The translations under genes were made by a program, and so were the position numbers. The notes under the pieces are model-generated. The model worked only from the letters and a program-made list of their open reading frames with translations. It had not been told where the DNA came from and searched no databases. Source: Candidatus Formimonas warabiya (GTDB lineage Bacteria; Bacillota; Dehalobacteriia; Dehalobacteriales; Dehalobacteriaceae). Taken from it: a stretch of 64,000 bases of DNA. The stretch lies in assembly GCF_002777255.1 (NCBI RefSeq), contig NZ_CP017634.1:880903-944902 (forward strand). The letters are read 5' to 3'. The first letter of the stretch is position 1. Every line of letters begins with the position of its first letter. Of the stretch, positions 42,389 to 51,738 are shown one piece after another.

Positions 42389-45013
42389 ATGATGGAACTG
42401 ATTGTTTCACATAATAATGTGGATTTTGATGGCTTGGCTTCCATGATAGCGGCGCAAAAACTTTATGCCAAGGCTGTGATGGTTTTTACCGGCAAGCCAA
42501 AGAGAAACGTCCAAGAATTCATGGCTTTGTATAAGGATTCCATCGATATCAAGAATCCCCGTCTGCTGGATTTAACGAAAATAGACAGATTGATTGTAGT
42601 AGATACAAAAAACGCAAAAAGAATTGGTCATTTCCAGGATATTGCGGGGCAACCATCCGTTGAAGTAATCATCTTTGATCACCATCCGGACACAAAAGAT
42701 GACCTTCAAGCTCATTTCATGGAATCTGAAACCGTGGGAGCCACCACGACCATCCTTGTGGAACATTTAATAAAGAACGAAGTCGGCATTAATTCTTTTG
42801 AGGCCACTGCTTTTGCCTTAGGTATCTATGAAGATACAGGCTCCCTTTCTTTTGCCAGTACCACCGTGCGGGATGTGAAAGCTGCTGCCTGGTTATTAGA
42901 GCAAGGAGCGAATCTTAAAGTCGTGAGAAACTATATGGAGCGGCCCCTCTCCGAAGAGCAGCAGGACTTATTTAATATCTTACTAAAGGAAACAAAAGTA
43001 TCTTCCTTTCACGGCATCAAAGTCCACATTGCTTCCTGCTTCTTCCCGGAATACGTAGGAGGCCTGGATTCATTAACCCATAAGCTGGGAGAAATATTTG
43101 ATAGCCAGGTGGTTTTTACCCTCGTAAAAATGGATGACCGCATTCATATGGTGGGAAGAAGTAATTTGGACACCGTCTCTGTGGGCGGGATTCTGAAATA
43201 TTTTGGCGGTGCCGGGCATGAAAAAGCGGCGGCTGCGACGGTAAAGGACCAGGACTTAGCCCAGGTATTAGGTAAATTACAGGAAATTCTGCAGGAAAAT
43301 ATTAAACCGGAAATTAGAGCAAGAGATATTATGTCTGTTCCTGTGAAAACTATTTCTCTCAATCAGTCCATTCATGAGGCGGGAAAAATTATGGTCCGCT
43401 ATGGCCATACCGGATTTCCCGTGATAGACGGGGAAAAAATGGTAGGGATTATCTCCCGGAGAGATGTGGAAAAGGCCCAATACCACGGGCTGGGGCATGC
43501 TCCGGTGAAAGGCTTTATGTCCCGAAACGTAAAAAGTATTGAACCGGATACACCTTTATCCCAAATTGAACAATTAATGATCGAAAAGGATATTGGCCGG
43601 CTTCCGGTGCTGGAACAAGACCGGTTACTAGGTATTATTTCCCGTACCGATGTCCTGAGGGTGATTCACGGCGCTTCTGTGCCGCACCCTTTTCAATCGC
43701 ATGATTTTTCATCCTGTTCTGTGCATGAGGAGGATAACTTATGGGAAAAAATGAGGGCAGTGCTGCCGTCCCCTGTTTTTTACCTCATTGAACAAATCGG
43801 ATCCTATGGGGACAGGGAATGTGTGCGCGTATACCTGGTTGGGGGGCTGGTCCGGGACCTTTTATTAGGAATTCCTAACGTCGATTTGGACGTGGTGGTG
43901 GAAGGAGACGGCTTATCCTTTGCCCGGGTTTTGGCAGAAACTTTTCGGGCCAAAATATCCTTACATGAGAAGTTTTCCACAGCCACATTATATTTGCCCG
44001 ATGGGCTGAAAGTCGATGTGGCCACGGCAAGGACGGAGTATTATGAGTTCCCGGCGGCTTTACCCGTTGTGGAGACAGGGTCCTTGAAACAGGACTTGTA
44101 CCGGAGGGATTTTACCATTAATGCCATGGCGGTAGGCCTTAATCAGGATACCAGGGGACATTTGGTTGATTTTTTTTGTGGAAAATCGGACCTGGAGCAA
44201 GGAATTATCAAAGTTTTATATAATCTTAGCTTTGTGGAGGATCCTACCCGGATCATGCGGGGAATCCGGTTTGTGCACAGATATGGCTTCAGGATGGAAC
44301 CCGAAACCAAAAAATTTGCTCTTCAAGCCCTGGAACAAGGTCTGATGGAAAAAGTGTCTTTTTCCCGGCTCAAAGAGGAATTTATGTTAATATTACATGA
44401 AGAGAACTTTGCCCTGATCTTAGAAAATTTAAAGGAAATGGGCTTATGGGAACGAATTTTTCCGGAATGGACAATCTCGGAAGAAGTGATCAAGCTTTTA
44501 AAAGAGATTCCCCCCACATGGAGTTGGGTCAAAGAATATCTGGCCCCTCTTGACTTAAACCTGGTGATTTTATTGGTGTTATGCCATCATTGCTCGGAAA
44601 TGCAAATTAGAACCTTAAACGAAAAATTTTCCTGGTCCAAGTTATATCGGAGCGCATTAGAAAAAATTTCTTGGAACAAGGAGCGTATTTTTCAGGAGTT
44701 GGCGACAAATTCCTTGTCCCCCAGCGGGGTATTCAGCCTGATCGGCGACTTACCGGCGGAAGCGATCGTCTATCTGATCCTGGTCAGCGATTGCCGGCAG
44801 AGAAAGGTGATCCGAAATTATCTTGAGGCGAAAAAAAACTTGTTTATGCATATTTCCGGGGAAGATCTAAAATGCTTAGGTGTAAAGCCGGGACCCAGAA
44901 TGAAGCAATTATTGGACCGGGTAAGGAAAGAACGTTTAGATGGAAATTTAATTTCCCGTGCGGATGAAATGACCTATGTGAAAGCATTAATTCAAAGAGA
45001 AAGAGGAGATTAA
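42389..45013 (+). CDS. DHH-CBS-nucleotidyltransferase fusion (CCA/A-adding enzyme type)
   Basis: An 874-residue multidomain protein. The N-terminal DHH phosphoesterase domain (about 1-170) has NNVDFDGLAS, VVDTKN and FDHHPD; DHHA1 follows (about 210-310, ending KYFGGAGHEKAAA); two CBS domains (about 318-430) likely bind an adenylate ligand; then a class II nucleotidyltransferase head (about 480-610) with LVGGLVRDLLLGIPNVDLDV and RRDFTINAMAVG, and a helical RNA-binding tail. The tail half resembles tRNA CCA- or A-adding enzymes, so it probably repairs tRNA 3' ends while the DHH part cleaves small RNA or nucleotides. ATG 42392 is equally possible. Confidence 0.88.
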   Translation: MMELIVSHNNVDFDGLASMIAAQKLYAKAVMVFTGKPKRNVQEFMALYKDSIDIKNPRLLDLTKIDRLIVVDTKNAKRIGHFQDIAGQPSVEVIIFDHHPDTKDDLQAHFMESETVGATTTILVEHLIKNEVGINSFEATAFALGIYEDTGSLSFASTTVRDVKAAAWLLEQGANLKVVRNYMERPLSEEQQDLFNILLKETKVSSFHGIKVHIASCFFPEYVGGLDSLTHKLGEIFDSQVVFTLVKMDDRIHMVGRSNLDTVSVGGILKYFGGAGHEKAAAATVKDQDLAQVLGKLQEILQENIKPEIRARDIMSVPVKTISLNQSIHEAGKIMVRYGHTGFPVIDGEKMVGIISRRDVEKAQYHGLGHAPVKGFMSRNVKSIEPDTPLSQIEQLMIEKDIGRLPVLEQDRLLGIISRTDVLRVIHGASVPHPFQSHDFSSCSVHEEDNLWEKMRAVLPSPVFYLIEQIGSYGDRECVRVYLVGGLVRDLLLGIPNVDLDVVVEGDGLSFARVLAETFRAKISLHEKFSTATLYLPDGLKVDVATARTEYYEFPAALPVVETGSLKQDLYRRDFTINAMAVGLNQDTRGHLVDFFCGKSDLEQGIIKVLYNLSFVEDPTRIMRGIRFVHRYGFRMEPETKKFALQALEQGLMEKVSFSRLKEEFMLILHEENFALILENLKEMGLWERIFPEWTISEEVIKLLKEIPPTWSWVKEYLAPLDLNLVILLVLCHHCSEMQIRTLNEKFSWSKLYRSALEKISWNKERIFQELATNSLSPSGVFSLIGDLPAEAIVYLILVSDCRQRKVIRNYLEAKKNLFMHISGEDLKCLGVKPGPRMKQLLDRVRKERLDGNLISRADEMTYVKALIQRERGD

Positions 45014-45649
45014 ATGCCGTTTGGAAATTTACTAGATTTTCTCATTTATATTCCGGCGATCCTAATCGGGATCACCTTTCACGAATTTGCCCATGGTTTT
45101 GTGGCCTACCGGTTAGGGGATCCGACCCCCAAGGATCAGGGCAGACTTACCCTCAATCCGGTAGCACATTTGGATCCTTTAGGCACACTGCTGCTCTTGT
45201 TTGCTCATTTCGGATGGGCAAAACCGGTTCAGGTAAATCCCTACTATTTTGAAGGAGATAAAAGACGGGGCATGATGATTGTATCCCTGGCCGGACCATT
45301 TATGAACGTGGTTTTGGCCTATTTAGGAGCTCTGTTGCTGGGACTGGCGTTGCGGCAGACCATTCCAATCAACGACATCATGCTCAAGTTTCTTTCCGAT
45401 CTGGTTCAAATCAATTTGATTCTCGCTGCCTTTAACTTAATTCCGGTTCCCCCCTTGGATGGATCCAAAATATTGGCGGGAATTTTGCCCAGAGAATCGG
45501 CAAATTTTATTTACCGCATGGAACAGTATGGCCCCTTAATCTTAATGCTATTGATCGTAACAGGACTATCTCAGAATATTTTTGGTCCCATCGTCAAATT
45601 TTTAGCGATGATCATATTTACTGCCACAGGAATTCCTTATTCATATTAA
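45014..45649 (+). CDS. Site-2 protease family (M50) membrane metalloprotease
   Basis: A 211-residue intramembrane zinc protease-like protein with four to five hydrophobic segments, HEFAHGFVAYRLGD (HExxH zinc site, about 24-37), LNPVAHLDPLGTLLLL and the third ligand in FNLIPVPPLDGSKIL. It lacks PDZ or extracytoplasmic domains, as in the small YwhC-type group whose substrates are unknown. It begins directly at the end of the CCA fusion and lies ahead of trpS and scpAB, the usual clostridial order. Confidence 0.9.
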   Translation: MPFGNLLDFLIYIPAILIGITFHEFAHGFVAYRLGDPTPKDQGRLTLNPVAHLDPLGTLLLLFAHFGWAKPVQVNPYYFEGDKRRGMMIVSLAGPFMNVVLAYLGALLLGLALRQTIPINDIMLKFLSDLVQINLILAAFNLIPVPPLDGSKILAGILPRESANFIYRMEQYGPLILMLLIVTGLSQNIFGPIVKFLAMIIFTATGIPYSY

Positions 45650-45673
45650 TAAAGAAATCAAGGAGCGAAAAAG

Positions 45674-46660
45674 ATGAAAAAAGGCGTCATTTTTAGTGGG
45701 ATGAGACCTACAGGCAAACTTCATTTGGGACATTTAAGCGTGCTGGAGAACTGGGTGAGACTGCAAAAAGAATATGAATGCTATTATGGCATTGTAGATT
45801 GGCATGCCTTGACTACGGGATTTGAAGACACCACAGAATTAAAAGAAAATATTAGGGAAATGGCCTTTGACTGGTTAAGCGTGGGCATCGATCCGGAAGA
45901 GAGTGCGGTGCTTGTGCAATCGGATGTGAAAGAGCATGGGGAATTACATCTTCTTTTATCCATGATTACTCCTGTTTCCTGGTTGGAAAGAGTACCTACC
46001 TATAAAGAGCAAATTAACCAGTTCGGTCAGGTCGGTAAAGATATCTCTACCTATGGATTTTTGGGCTATCCTTTATTGATGGCCGCCGATATCCTTGTAT
46101 ACCGGGCCACGGCAGTACCTGTGGGGGAAGACCAGTTGCCCCATTTAGAACTGACCAGGGAGATTGCCCGGCGCTTCAATAATATTTATCAAACCGGTAT
46201 TATGACCGATCCCCAAGCTATTTTGGCGAAAGTAAAGCTTTTGCCGGGAATTGATAACCGCAAAATGAGCAAAAGTTACGGAAATGATATTGCCCTCAAT
46301 GCCAGTACCGAGGAAATTCATGAAAAAGTCTCCCAAATGGTGACAGATCCTGCCCGCATTCGAAAAACAGACTTGGGTCACCCGGAAATATGCACCGTTC
46401 ATACCTATCACACTTTTTATAATGAGCATGAAGTGCCTGATATCTGTGCCCGCTGTACCACCGGACAAATCGGCTGTGTGGCCTGTAAGAAACAATTAGC
46501 AGCAAAATTAGACCAGTTTATTGCCCCGATCCGGGAAAAGCGGGCGGAATTGGCCGCCCATCCGGAGATGGTGGAGGAAATATTGCAAAATGGCGCCCAA
46601 AAAGCCCGGGAGAAAGCTTCTCAAACGATGGAACTTGTGAGGGAAGCTATGAGAATTTGA
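45674..46660 (+). CDS. trpS: Tryptophanyl-tRNA synthetase
   Basis: Class I aminoacyl-tRNA synthetase charging tRNA-Trp. The 328-residue protein has SGMRPTGKLHLGHLS (HIGH motif) and DNRKMSKSYGND (KMSKS), and a four-cysteine cluster CARCTTGQIGCVACKK near residue 255-270 that may bind a metal or Fe-S cluster as in T. maritima TrpRS. AAGGAGCG precedes the ATG. The stop overlaps the scpA start by one base. I see no T-box leader. Confidence 0.97.
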   Translation: MKKGVIFSGMRPTGKLHLGHLSVLENWVRLQKEYECYYGIVDWHALTTGFEDTTELKENIREMAFDWLSVGIDPEESAVLVQSDVKEHGELHLLLSMITPVSWLERVPTYKEQINQFGQVGKDISTYGFLGYPLLMAADILVYRATAVPVGEDQLPHLELTREIARRFNNIYQTGIMTDPQAILAKVKLLPGIDNRKMSKSYGNDIALNASTEEIHEKVSQMVTDPARIRKTDLGHPEICTVHTYHTFYNEHEVPDICARCTTGQIGCVACKKQLAAKLDQFIAPIREKRAELAAHPEMVEEILQNGAQKAREKASQTMELVREAMRI

Positions 46661-47388
46661 TGAAATACCAAATCAAATTAGCAGTATTTGAAGGCCCTTT
46701 CGACTTATTGCTTCATTTAATTGAAAAAAATGAAGTAGATATTTATGATATTCCAATTGCGGAGATCACCCGGCAATATCTGGCCTATCTGGATGAGATG
46801 AAAAATTTGGATTTAGAAATTGCCAGCGAATTTTTGGTGATGGCCGCTACCTTGCTAGCCATAAAAGCCAAAATGCTGCTTCCGAAATCTCCAGGTGTTC
46901 CGGATGACCCGGGTGAAGGGGCGGCGGATCCTAGAAACGAATTGGTGGAAAGGCTGCTGGAATACAAAAAATTTAAACAGCTCGCGGATTATCTGCAGGA
47001 GCGGGAAGAACTGCAGGGACAAATTTATTTTCGGCCCAATGAAGAAGAGGCTTTTCTTTCCGCCTTTCTGGATCAGAACCCTTTAGAAGGGGTTACCCTG
47101 GAAGATCTCGTAGCTGCTTTAGAAATTGTTTTGATAAAAACGGCTCAGGAAGATGTGATCAAAGAAATTCCCCGGGAAGAGATCACGATTAAGAAAAAGA
47201 TGGATGATATTACCGCTCTTCTTCTTTTATCACCCCAAGGGATCTCTTTTTTCGGACTGTTCTCTTTTCCTGTTTCCCGGGTGGAAATTGTGGTGCAATT
47301 TTTGGCCCTTTTAGAACTAATCCGGATGCAATCCATTAAAGTCAGCCAGCCCGTCAATGGTGGGGATATTATGATTTTTACCGGCTGA
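46660..47388 (+). CDS. scpA: Segregation and condensation protein A
   Basis: Kleisin subunit of the SMC-ScpA-ScpB condensin that organises and segregates the chromosome. The 242-residue protein begins MKYQIKLAVFEGPFDLLLHL and has LIEKNEVDIYDIPIAEITRQ, a central helical region and a C-terminal winged helix. The ATG at 46660 overlaps the trpS stop; scpB follows after 27 bases. smc itself is not in the window. Confidence 0.96.
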   Translation: MKYQIKLAVFEGPFDLLLHLIEKNEVDIYDIPIAEITRQYLAYLDEMKNLDLEIASEFLVMAATLLAIKAKMLLPKSPGVPDDPGEGAADPRNELVERLLEYKKFKQLADYLQEREELQGQIYFRPNEEEAFLSAFLDQNPLEGVTLEDLVAALEIVLIKTAQEDVIKEIPREEITIKKKMDDITALLLLSPQGISFFGLFSFPVSRVEIVVQFLALLELIRMQSIKVSQPVNGGDIMIFTG

Positions 47389-47415
47389 GAAAAATAATCA
47401 TGTGAGGGAAACGGA

Positions 47416-47979
47416 GTGGTGGCTGAAATGGGGATACTTTTTAGCGAGGAAACCAGATCCGGAATGGAATGCTTATTATTTTTAGCAGGAGAACCCCTGT
47501 CCATAGAAAAATTAACGGAGGTTACGGGAGCCGATCAGGAGACCGTGACCATTCTCCTCCAGGAATTACAGCAGTATTATCAGGGAAGAGGGTTTGAACT
47601 GGTGGAAATTGCAGGGGGCTGGCAATTTTGTACCCGCCCTGAATTTGCTCCGATCATTGAAAAGTTTTACCGTCCCAAGGCAAATCTCTTATCGAAGGCG
47701 GCTCTGGAAACTCTAGCCATCATTGCGTACAAACAGCCTATCACCCGGGTGGAAGTTGAAGAGATCCGGGGGGTAAAAATTGACGGCGTGCTGAGTACTT
47801 TATTAGAAAAAAATTTAGTCCATGATGTGGGAAGAAAAAACGGTCCCGGACGACCCATTTTATATGGGACCACGGTTCAGTTTTTAAATTATTTTGGACT
47901 TAAATCAGTGGAAGAATTACCTAACCCGGATCATCTCTCGTCTCCCTCTTCCGAAGAAGAAATATCAAACGAATCGTGA
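47416..47979 (+). CDS. scpB: Segregation and condensation protein B
   Basis: Winged-helix dimer that binds ScpA and regulates SMC ATPase activity. The 187-residue protein has two winged-helix domains with SALEAALFAAGEP-like ECLLFLAGEPLSIEKL, the highly conserved KAALETLAIIAYKQPITRVE, IRGVKIDGVLSTLLEKNLV and GRKNGPGRPILYGTT. GTG start with GAGGG upstream. Confidence 0.96.
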   Translation: MVAEMGILFSEETRSGMECLLFLAGEPLSIEKLTEVTGADQETVTILLQELQQYYQGRGFELVEIAGGWQFCTRPEFAPIIEKFYRPKANLLSKAALETLAIIAYKQPITRVEVEEIRGVKIDGVLSTLLEKNLVHDVGRKNGPGRPILYGTTVQFLNYFGLKSVEELPNPDHLSSPSSEEEISNES

Positions 47980-48056
47980 GATGATAAAGTTTTTCTTTGC
48001 ATCTTGACAAACTGCCCATGCATATATTGTTAATACATGATGCGGGGGGTATTACG

Positions 48057-49034
48057 GTGCAAAGAGAAAACATGTTACCCGTTGTTCAGGAATTATTTAA
48101 CTGGAAGAACAGTGTTCTTTTGACCGGCAATCTGGTGCATTTGGAAAGGCTTTATTCCGGTGATTCTGCCGCGCAAAAGTCTTTGGAAAAAGAAAAAAAG
48201 GTTCTTTCCGCCAAGCAAAGATCCGCATCCGCCAGAAATGCTAAATATATCGGCCATGTCACCCAAGTTTATCCCGGTCGAGTGATCCGGTCCGGCAATG
48301 TGATCAAAATGAACGTTAACGAAATCATTACCTGGGGATTAATTGAATTCGGCCGTTTACGGTATGAGCGCCAGCAGAATTTTCACGAGCTAACTTTAGA
48401 ATATCAAGGGCAATGGCTGATAAAAACTGATTTCTACCGGTTGGAAGCCGGTGTTGCCACGATTCCCCGGCCCGTGGACAAAAATCTTCGTTACCCAGGG
48501 CAGCCCCGAAATACCGGGACAAATGTCTTTCGGGGTCAAAAATATGATCGGGCAGCCGCAGTACGGTACGCGCAAAAATGGTGGAATAATTATAATCCCA
48601 GCTTTCATTCCTTCTCTGTAGATTGCACGAATTATGTTTCCCAGGTATTGTATGCCGGAGGCATCCCCATGACCTATACGGGCAAAGCCAATACCGGGTG
48701 GTGGTATTCAGGAAGCGGCACACCGGAGGATAAGTGGAGTTATAGTTGGACGGTAGCCCATAGTCTCCGCTGGTATTTGGCATCAGGCAAAGGTACCTTG
48801 CGCGCTGAACCCGCGGATTCAGCACAGCTGTTACTTCCCGGCGATGTCATCTGCTATGACTGGGACGGTGACGGTGTTTGGCAGCATAATACCGTTGTGG
48901 TTGGCTTGAATGGAGACGGACAGCCGCTGGTGAATGCCCATACCAATAACAGTCAAAATCGCTATTGGGATTATCAGGATTCTCTAGCCTGGACAGAAAA
49001 AACCAAGTACCTTTTTTGGCGAATCCTGTCCTGA
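48057..49034 (+). CDS. Putative amidase-domain protein (Amidase_6)
   Basis: About 325 residues. The N-terminal half (about 1-150) contains a charged coiled region and a beta-rich part (FHELTLEYQGQWLIKTDFYR); the C-terminal half (about 165-325) is a putative amidase domain of the NlpC/CHAP type: YDRAAAVRYAQKWWNNYNPS, cysteine in DCTNYVSQVLYAGG, histidine in QHNTVVVG and LVNAHTNNSQNRYW. It may cleave peptidoglycan peptides, but no signal peptide is seen. GTG 48057 has GGGGGG eight bases upstream; an ATG at 47997 is less likely. Confidence 0.8.
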   Translation: MQRENMLPVVQELFNWKNSVLLTGNLVHLERLYSGDSAAQKSLEKEKKVLSAKQRSASARNAKYIGHVTQVYPGRVIRSGNVIKMNVNEIITWGLIEFGRLRYERQQNFHELTLEYQGQWLIKTDFYRLEAGVATIPRPVDKNLRYPGQPRNTGTNVFRGQKYDRAAAVRYAQKWWNNYNPSFHSFSVDCTNYVSQVLYAGGIPMTYTGKANTGWWYSGSGTPEDKWSYSWTVAHSLRWYLASGKGTLRAEPADSAQLLLPGDVICYDWDGDGVWQHNTVVVGLNGDGQPLVNAHTNNSQNRYWDYQDSLAWTEKTKYLFWRILS

Positions 49035-49065
49035 AAGCCCAAGAAGGTTGCCAACTCTTTCATTC

Positions 49066-49092
49066 AAAAGCGTAAATACTTACGCTTTTTTT
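49066..49092 (+). terminator. Terminator after the amidase gene
   Basis: AAGCGTAA (49068-49075), loop ATAC, TTACGCTT (49080-49087) and a T-run. Confidence 0.9.
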
Positions 49093-49175
49093 GCTGCGCG
49101 GAATACTTTAAGGGAGAAAGAGGAAAAATATTGTAATCATAGATAGGATGGGGTTTCTTACCAGGGGTGAGACAG

Positions 49176-49835
49176 GTGAAATTTGTCATTTTATTTTTCG
49201 TGCTTTTAGGGGCTGTTGTTACCATTAGTTGGATTCCCCTACGGTTTAGAATTCATTTTTGTAAAGAAGGTAAAAATGATTTTATCAGTGTTACCTGGCA
49301 GTTAATACCCGGGATTTGGGGTATCACGGCAGAAATCCCCTTTATTAAAATTTCTTCCGGGGCGATTTGGCCGGCGATAAAAATGATTGCCCATGTAGAA
49401 GGAGAAAAAGGCCGCCACTTATGGGAGGAAGAAAAAATCTTGGACTTAAATTTAACGAACATGAAAAAAATTATGGCCTATCTGCCGGTAATCATGGAAA
49501 ATACAAGGGAATATAGAATACTTAGCAAATGGCTTCTCAGTAAAATAACGGTGCGGGAGTTTTCCTGGTTCACGGAAATCGGTACCAATGAAGCGGCAAA
49601 TACAGGTATGCTAACAGGAATACTATGGTCTGTAAAGCCAATGGCTTTTGCCTGGTTTTATCATTACGTAAAGAAATTTACCCGGCCCCCTGCCATAGGG
49701 GTAATTCCCAATTTCCAGAAGCAAATCGCCGCCTCAAATGTGCGCTGTATATTTGATGTGCGTTGCGGTCATATTATCATTGGTGGAATCAAAGCCCTAT
49801 ACATTTTCAAGAGAAAAGGTGGTGATAAATTTTGA
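49176..49835 (+). CDS. ytfI: DUF2953 family membrane protein (YtfI-like)
   Basis: A 219-residue protein with one N-terminal transmembrane helix (about 2-20) and a mixed soluble domain; the last part has FDVRCGHIIIGGIKALYI, typical of DUF2953. In B. subtilis, ytfI and ytfJ form a sporulation operon, and here too the gene overlaps ytfJ by four bases. Function unknown. GTG 49176 is preferred with AGGGGTG six bases upstream; GTG 49167 overlaps that site. Confidence 0.8.
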   Translation: MKFVILFFVLLGAVVTISWIPLRFRIHFCKEGKNDFISVTWQLIPGIWGITAEIPFIKISSGAIWPAIKMIAHVEGEKGRHLWEEEKILDLNLTNMKKIMAYLPVIMENTREYRILSKWLLSKITVREFSWFTEIGTNEAANTGMLTGILWSVKPMAFAWFYHYVKKFTRPPAIGVIPNFQKQIAASNVRCIFDVRCGHIIIGGIKALYIFKRKGGDKF

Positions 49836-50254
49836 GTGACCATCCCATTGAAGCCTTAATGAAAACTGCCATGGAAAGTATCAAGGAAATGGTTGATGTC
49901 AATACAGTGGTAGGAGACCCCGTGGAAACCCCGGACGGAACGGTAATCATTCCTGTATCCCGTGTTTCATGCGGTTTTGCGGCGGGGGGAGGCGAATATG
50001 ATGTTCATCCCCCGGAGGAAAAAAACCAGCCGGGGAAATTACCTTTCGGCGGGGGCAGTGGTGCGGGAGTTTCCGTTCAGCCCATGGGATTTTTGGTAGT
50101 GGGTCAGAATCAGGTTCGACTGCTTCCGGTAGATGGTAACATGGTAGTGGATCGGTTGATTGATGTAGCACCACAGGTTCTGAATCAAATTCAGTCTATG
50201 TTTCAAAAAGGAAAAAATTATGGCAGCAATCACATGAGTAACGGTAGTATGTAA
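49832..50254 (+). CDS. ytfJ: GerW family sporulation protein YtfJ
   Basis: A 140-residue YtfJ/GerW protein, made in the forespore and needed for normal spore germination in Bacillus. It has the conserved HPIEALMKTAMESIKEMVDV, VVGDPVETPDGTVIIPVS, and a glycine-rich stretch (GGGEYDVHPP, PFGGGSGAGVSVQPMGFLVV). TTG start with GGTGGTGAT upstream. Confidence 0.94.
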   Translation: MSDHPIEALMKTAMESIKEMVDVNTVVGDPVETPDGTVIIPVSRVSCGFAAGGGEYDVHPPEEKNQPGKLPFGGGSGAGVSVQPMGFLVVGQNQVRLLPVDGNMVVDRLIDVAPQVLNQIQSMFQKGKNYGSNHMSNGSM

Positions 50255-50280
50255 TGAAAAATCCTGAAAGACTTTTTTCG

Positions 50281-50306
50281 GGATCCGGCTACCGGTTAAC
50301 CGGAGG
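50281..50306. repeat. GC-rich palindromic repeat, copy B
   Basis: GGATCCGGCTACCGGTTAAC and the following CGGAGG is the reverse complement of the copy A pattern (CTCCGGTTAACCGGTAGCCGG read on the other strand). It follows a TCCTGAAA/TTTCGGGA hairpin (50261-50283) after ytfJ. Confidence 0.5.
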
Positions 50307-50357
50307 CCAGGAGAAAATTCTTTCTCCCGGTATAAAAAATTTCATTGATTATCCAAT

Positions 50358-50383
50358 AAAGCGCTTTTTTTGAGCGCTTTTTT
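50358..50383 (+). terminator. Terminator after ytfJ
   Basis: AAAGCGC (50358-50364) and GCGCTTT (50374-50380) with a T-rich loop and following T residues. Confidence 0.82.
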
Positions 50384-50424
50384 CGTTATTTTCCGTATTT
50401 TGGGGGAAGGAATTTCTTAAGGTG

Positions 50425-50450
50425 ATCTTGAATAAACAAGATTGTCTTTT
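50425..50450 (+). terminator. Possible second terminator before dacB
   Basis: ATCTTG, loop AATAAA, CAAGAT, then TGTC and a T-run. The stem is AT-rich and only six pairs, so it may be weak. Confidence 0.45.
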
Positions 50451-50506
50451 TTATTTTGGCAAAAATAATTTGGTATTATTTGGTTGTATTTTGCGGAGGT
50501 GACAAC

Positions 50507-51637
50507 TTGAAACGTTTTTTCATTTTTTTACTTACCTTGTTTACTTTTTATTGGGGGATTTCCGGCGTAGCATTTGCCGCACTGGAGTTGAGCGCTAAAT
50601 CAGCCATATTGATAGATGCCAGTTCCGGCCGCGTATTATTTGAAAAAAACGCCCATGAGAGTTTACCTCAAGCGAGTACAACCAAAATTACCACCGCTCT
50701 TATAGCTTTAGAACAAGCCAAACTTACCAAAAGAATCCGGGTACCCGATAATTTTGTAAACCCGGGAGAATCCAATATTTATCTGGAGCCCGGAGAAGTC
50801 CAAACCTTAGAAGATCTCATGTATGCTTTACTTTTAAAATCAGCAAACGACGCCGCGGAGGCCATCGCAATCGGCATAGCGGGCTCGGAAGAAAAATTCG
50901 TCGCCATGATGAACGAACGTGTGAGAGAATTAGGATTAAAAAATACCCATTATACCAATCCCCACGGATTACATAATGATGATCATTATACATCTGCCTA
51001 TGATTTAGCCATGATTGCTCGGGAAGCCCTAAAGCATAAGGAATTTCAGGATATTATCGTCACAAACCGACATCTTCTGTCCTGGCCGGGCCATGATTAC
51101 TCTAGAGTAGTCTATAATGCCAATAAATTGTTGAAAACATATGAAGGGGCAGACGGGGTTAAAAACGGCTATACCAAACAAGCCGGAAACTGTTTGGTGG
51201 GGTCGGCAACCCGGGACGGCATGCAGTTAATTGCCGTTGTTTTACATTCAAATGGCATGTATGATGAGGTATCGGCCCTATTGGATTACGGCTTTCAGAA
51301 TTACCAAAAGAAAAATTTTTATGGATCTCGTCAGTTGATTAAAGATATTATGGTTGAGGGAGGAAAAACAGAACAGATCCGGGTCTTCACAAAATCCCCT
51401 GTTTCCGTTGCCTTAAGAGACAGCGAAATCGATCAGGTGCACCCAAAGATTTACCTTCCGGACAGTATTAAAGCGCCTGTAAAAGCAGGTCAAAGATTAG
51501 GTGCTGTGGTGATTCAAATCAATAAGGACATGACCGTCACCACAGAACTAATTGCAGGAGATAGCGTAAACCAGAAATCGTTTTTTGCTTATTTGTGGTA
51601 TAAATTTATCAGTGCCTTTGATTTGTTTTTAGCTTAG
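50507..51637 (+). CDS. dacB: D-alanyl-D-alanine carboxypeptidase DacB
   Basis: Sporulation penicillin-binding protein that limits cross-linking of spore cortex peptidoglycan. The 376-residue protein has a signal peptide (about 1-27, ending VAFAA), ASTTKIT (SxxK), KSANDAAE (SxN), and DGVKNGYTKQAG where KTG is expected; the middle residue is Asn. A C-terminal beta domain and amphipathic helix (FFAYLWYKFISAFDLFL) follow. TTG start directly behind GGAGGTGA. The order dacB-spmA-spmB is that of B. subtilis, where the operon is SigE-dependent. Confidence 0.93.
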   Translation: MKRFFIFLLTLFTFYWGISGVAFAALELSAKSAILIDASSGRVLFEKNAHESLPQASTTKITTALIALEQAKLTKRIRVPDNFVNPGESNIYLEPGEVQTLEDLMYALLLKSANDAAEAIAIGIAGSEEKFVAMMNERVRELGLKNTHYTNPHGLHNDDHYTSAYDLAMIAREALKHKEFQDIIVTNRHLLSWPGHDYSRVVYNANKLLKTYEGADGVKNGYTKQAGNCLVGSATRDGMQLIAVVLHSNGMYDEVSALLDYGFQNYQKKNFYGSRQLIKDIMVEGGKTEQIRVFTKSPVSVALRDSEIDQVHPKIYLPDSIKAPVKAGQRLGAVVIQINKDMTVTTELIAGDSVNQKSFFAYLWYKFISAFDLFLA

Positions 51638-51643
51638 ACCCCG

Positions 51644-51669
51644 AAAAAAGCCCTTCCAAGGGCTTTTTT
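51644..51669 (+). terminator. Terminator between dacB and spmA
   Basis: AAAAAAGCCCTT and AAGGGCTTTTTT with a CC loop. Strong; it would separate or attenuate spmAB expression from dacB. Confidence 0.9.
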
Positions 51670-51738
51670 GCTTGGTATATTTTATAATTTGTCCTCATAA
51701 GAATGCAACATCAGTATGTTGGGAAAGGACAAATAATT

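Noticed and set aside
48004..48035. Promoter with a perfect TTGACA before the amidase gene
   Set aside because: No acceptable -10 occurs at 16-18 bases; TATTGT is at 15 and TTAATA at 20, so I could not support it as a feature.
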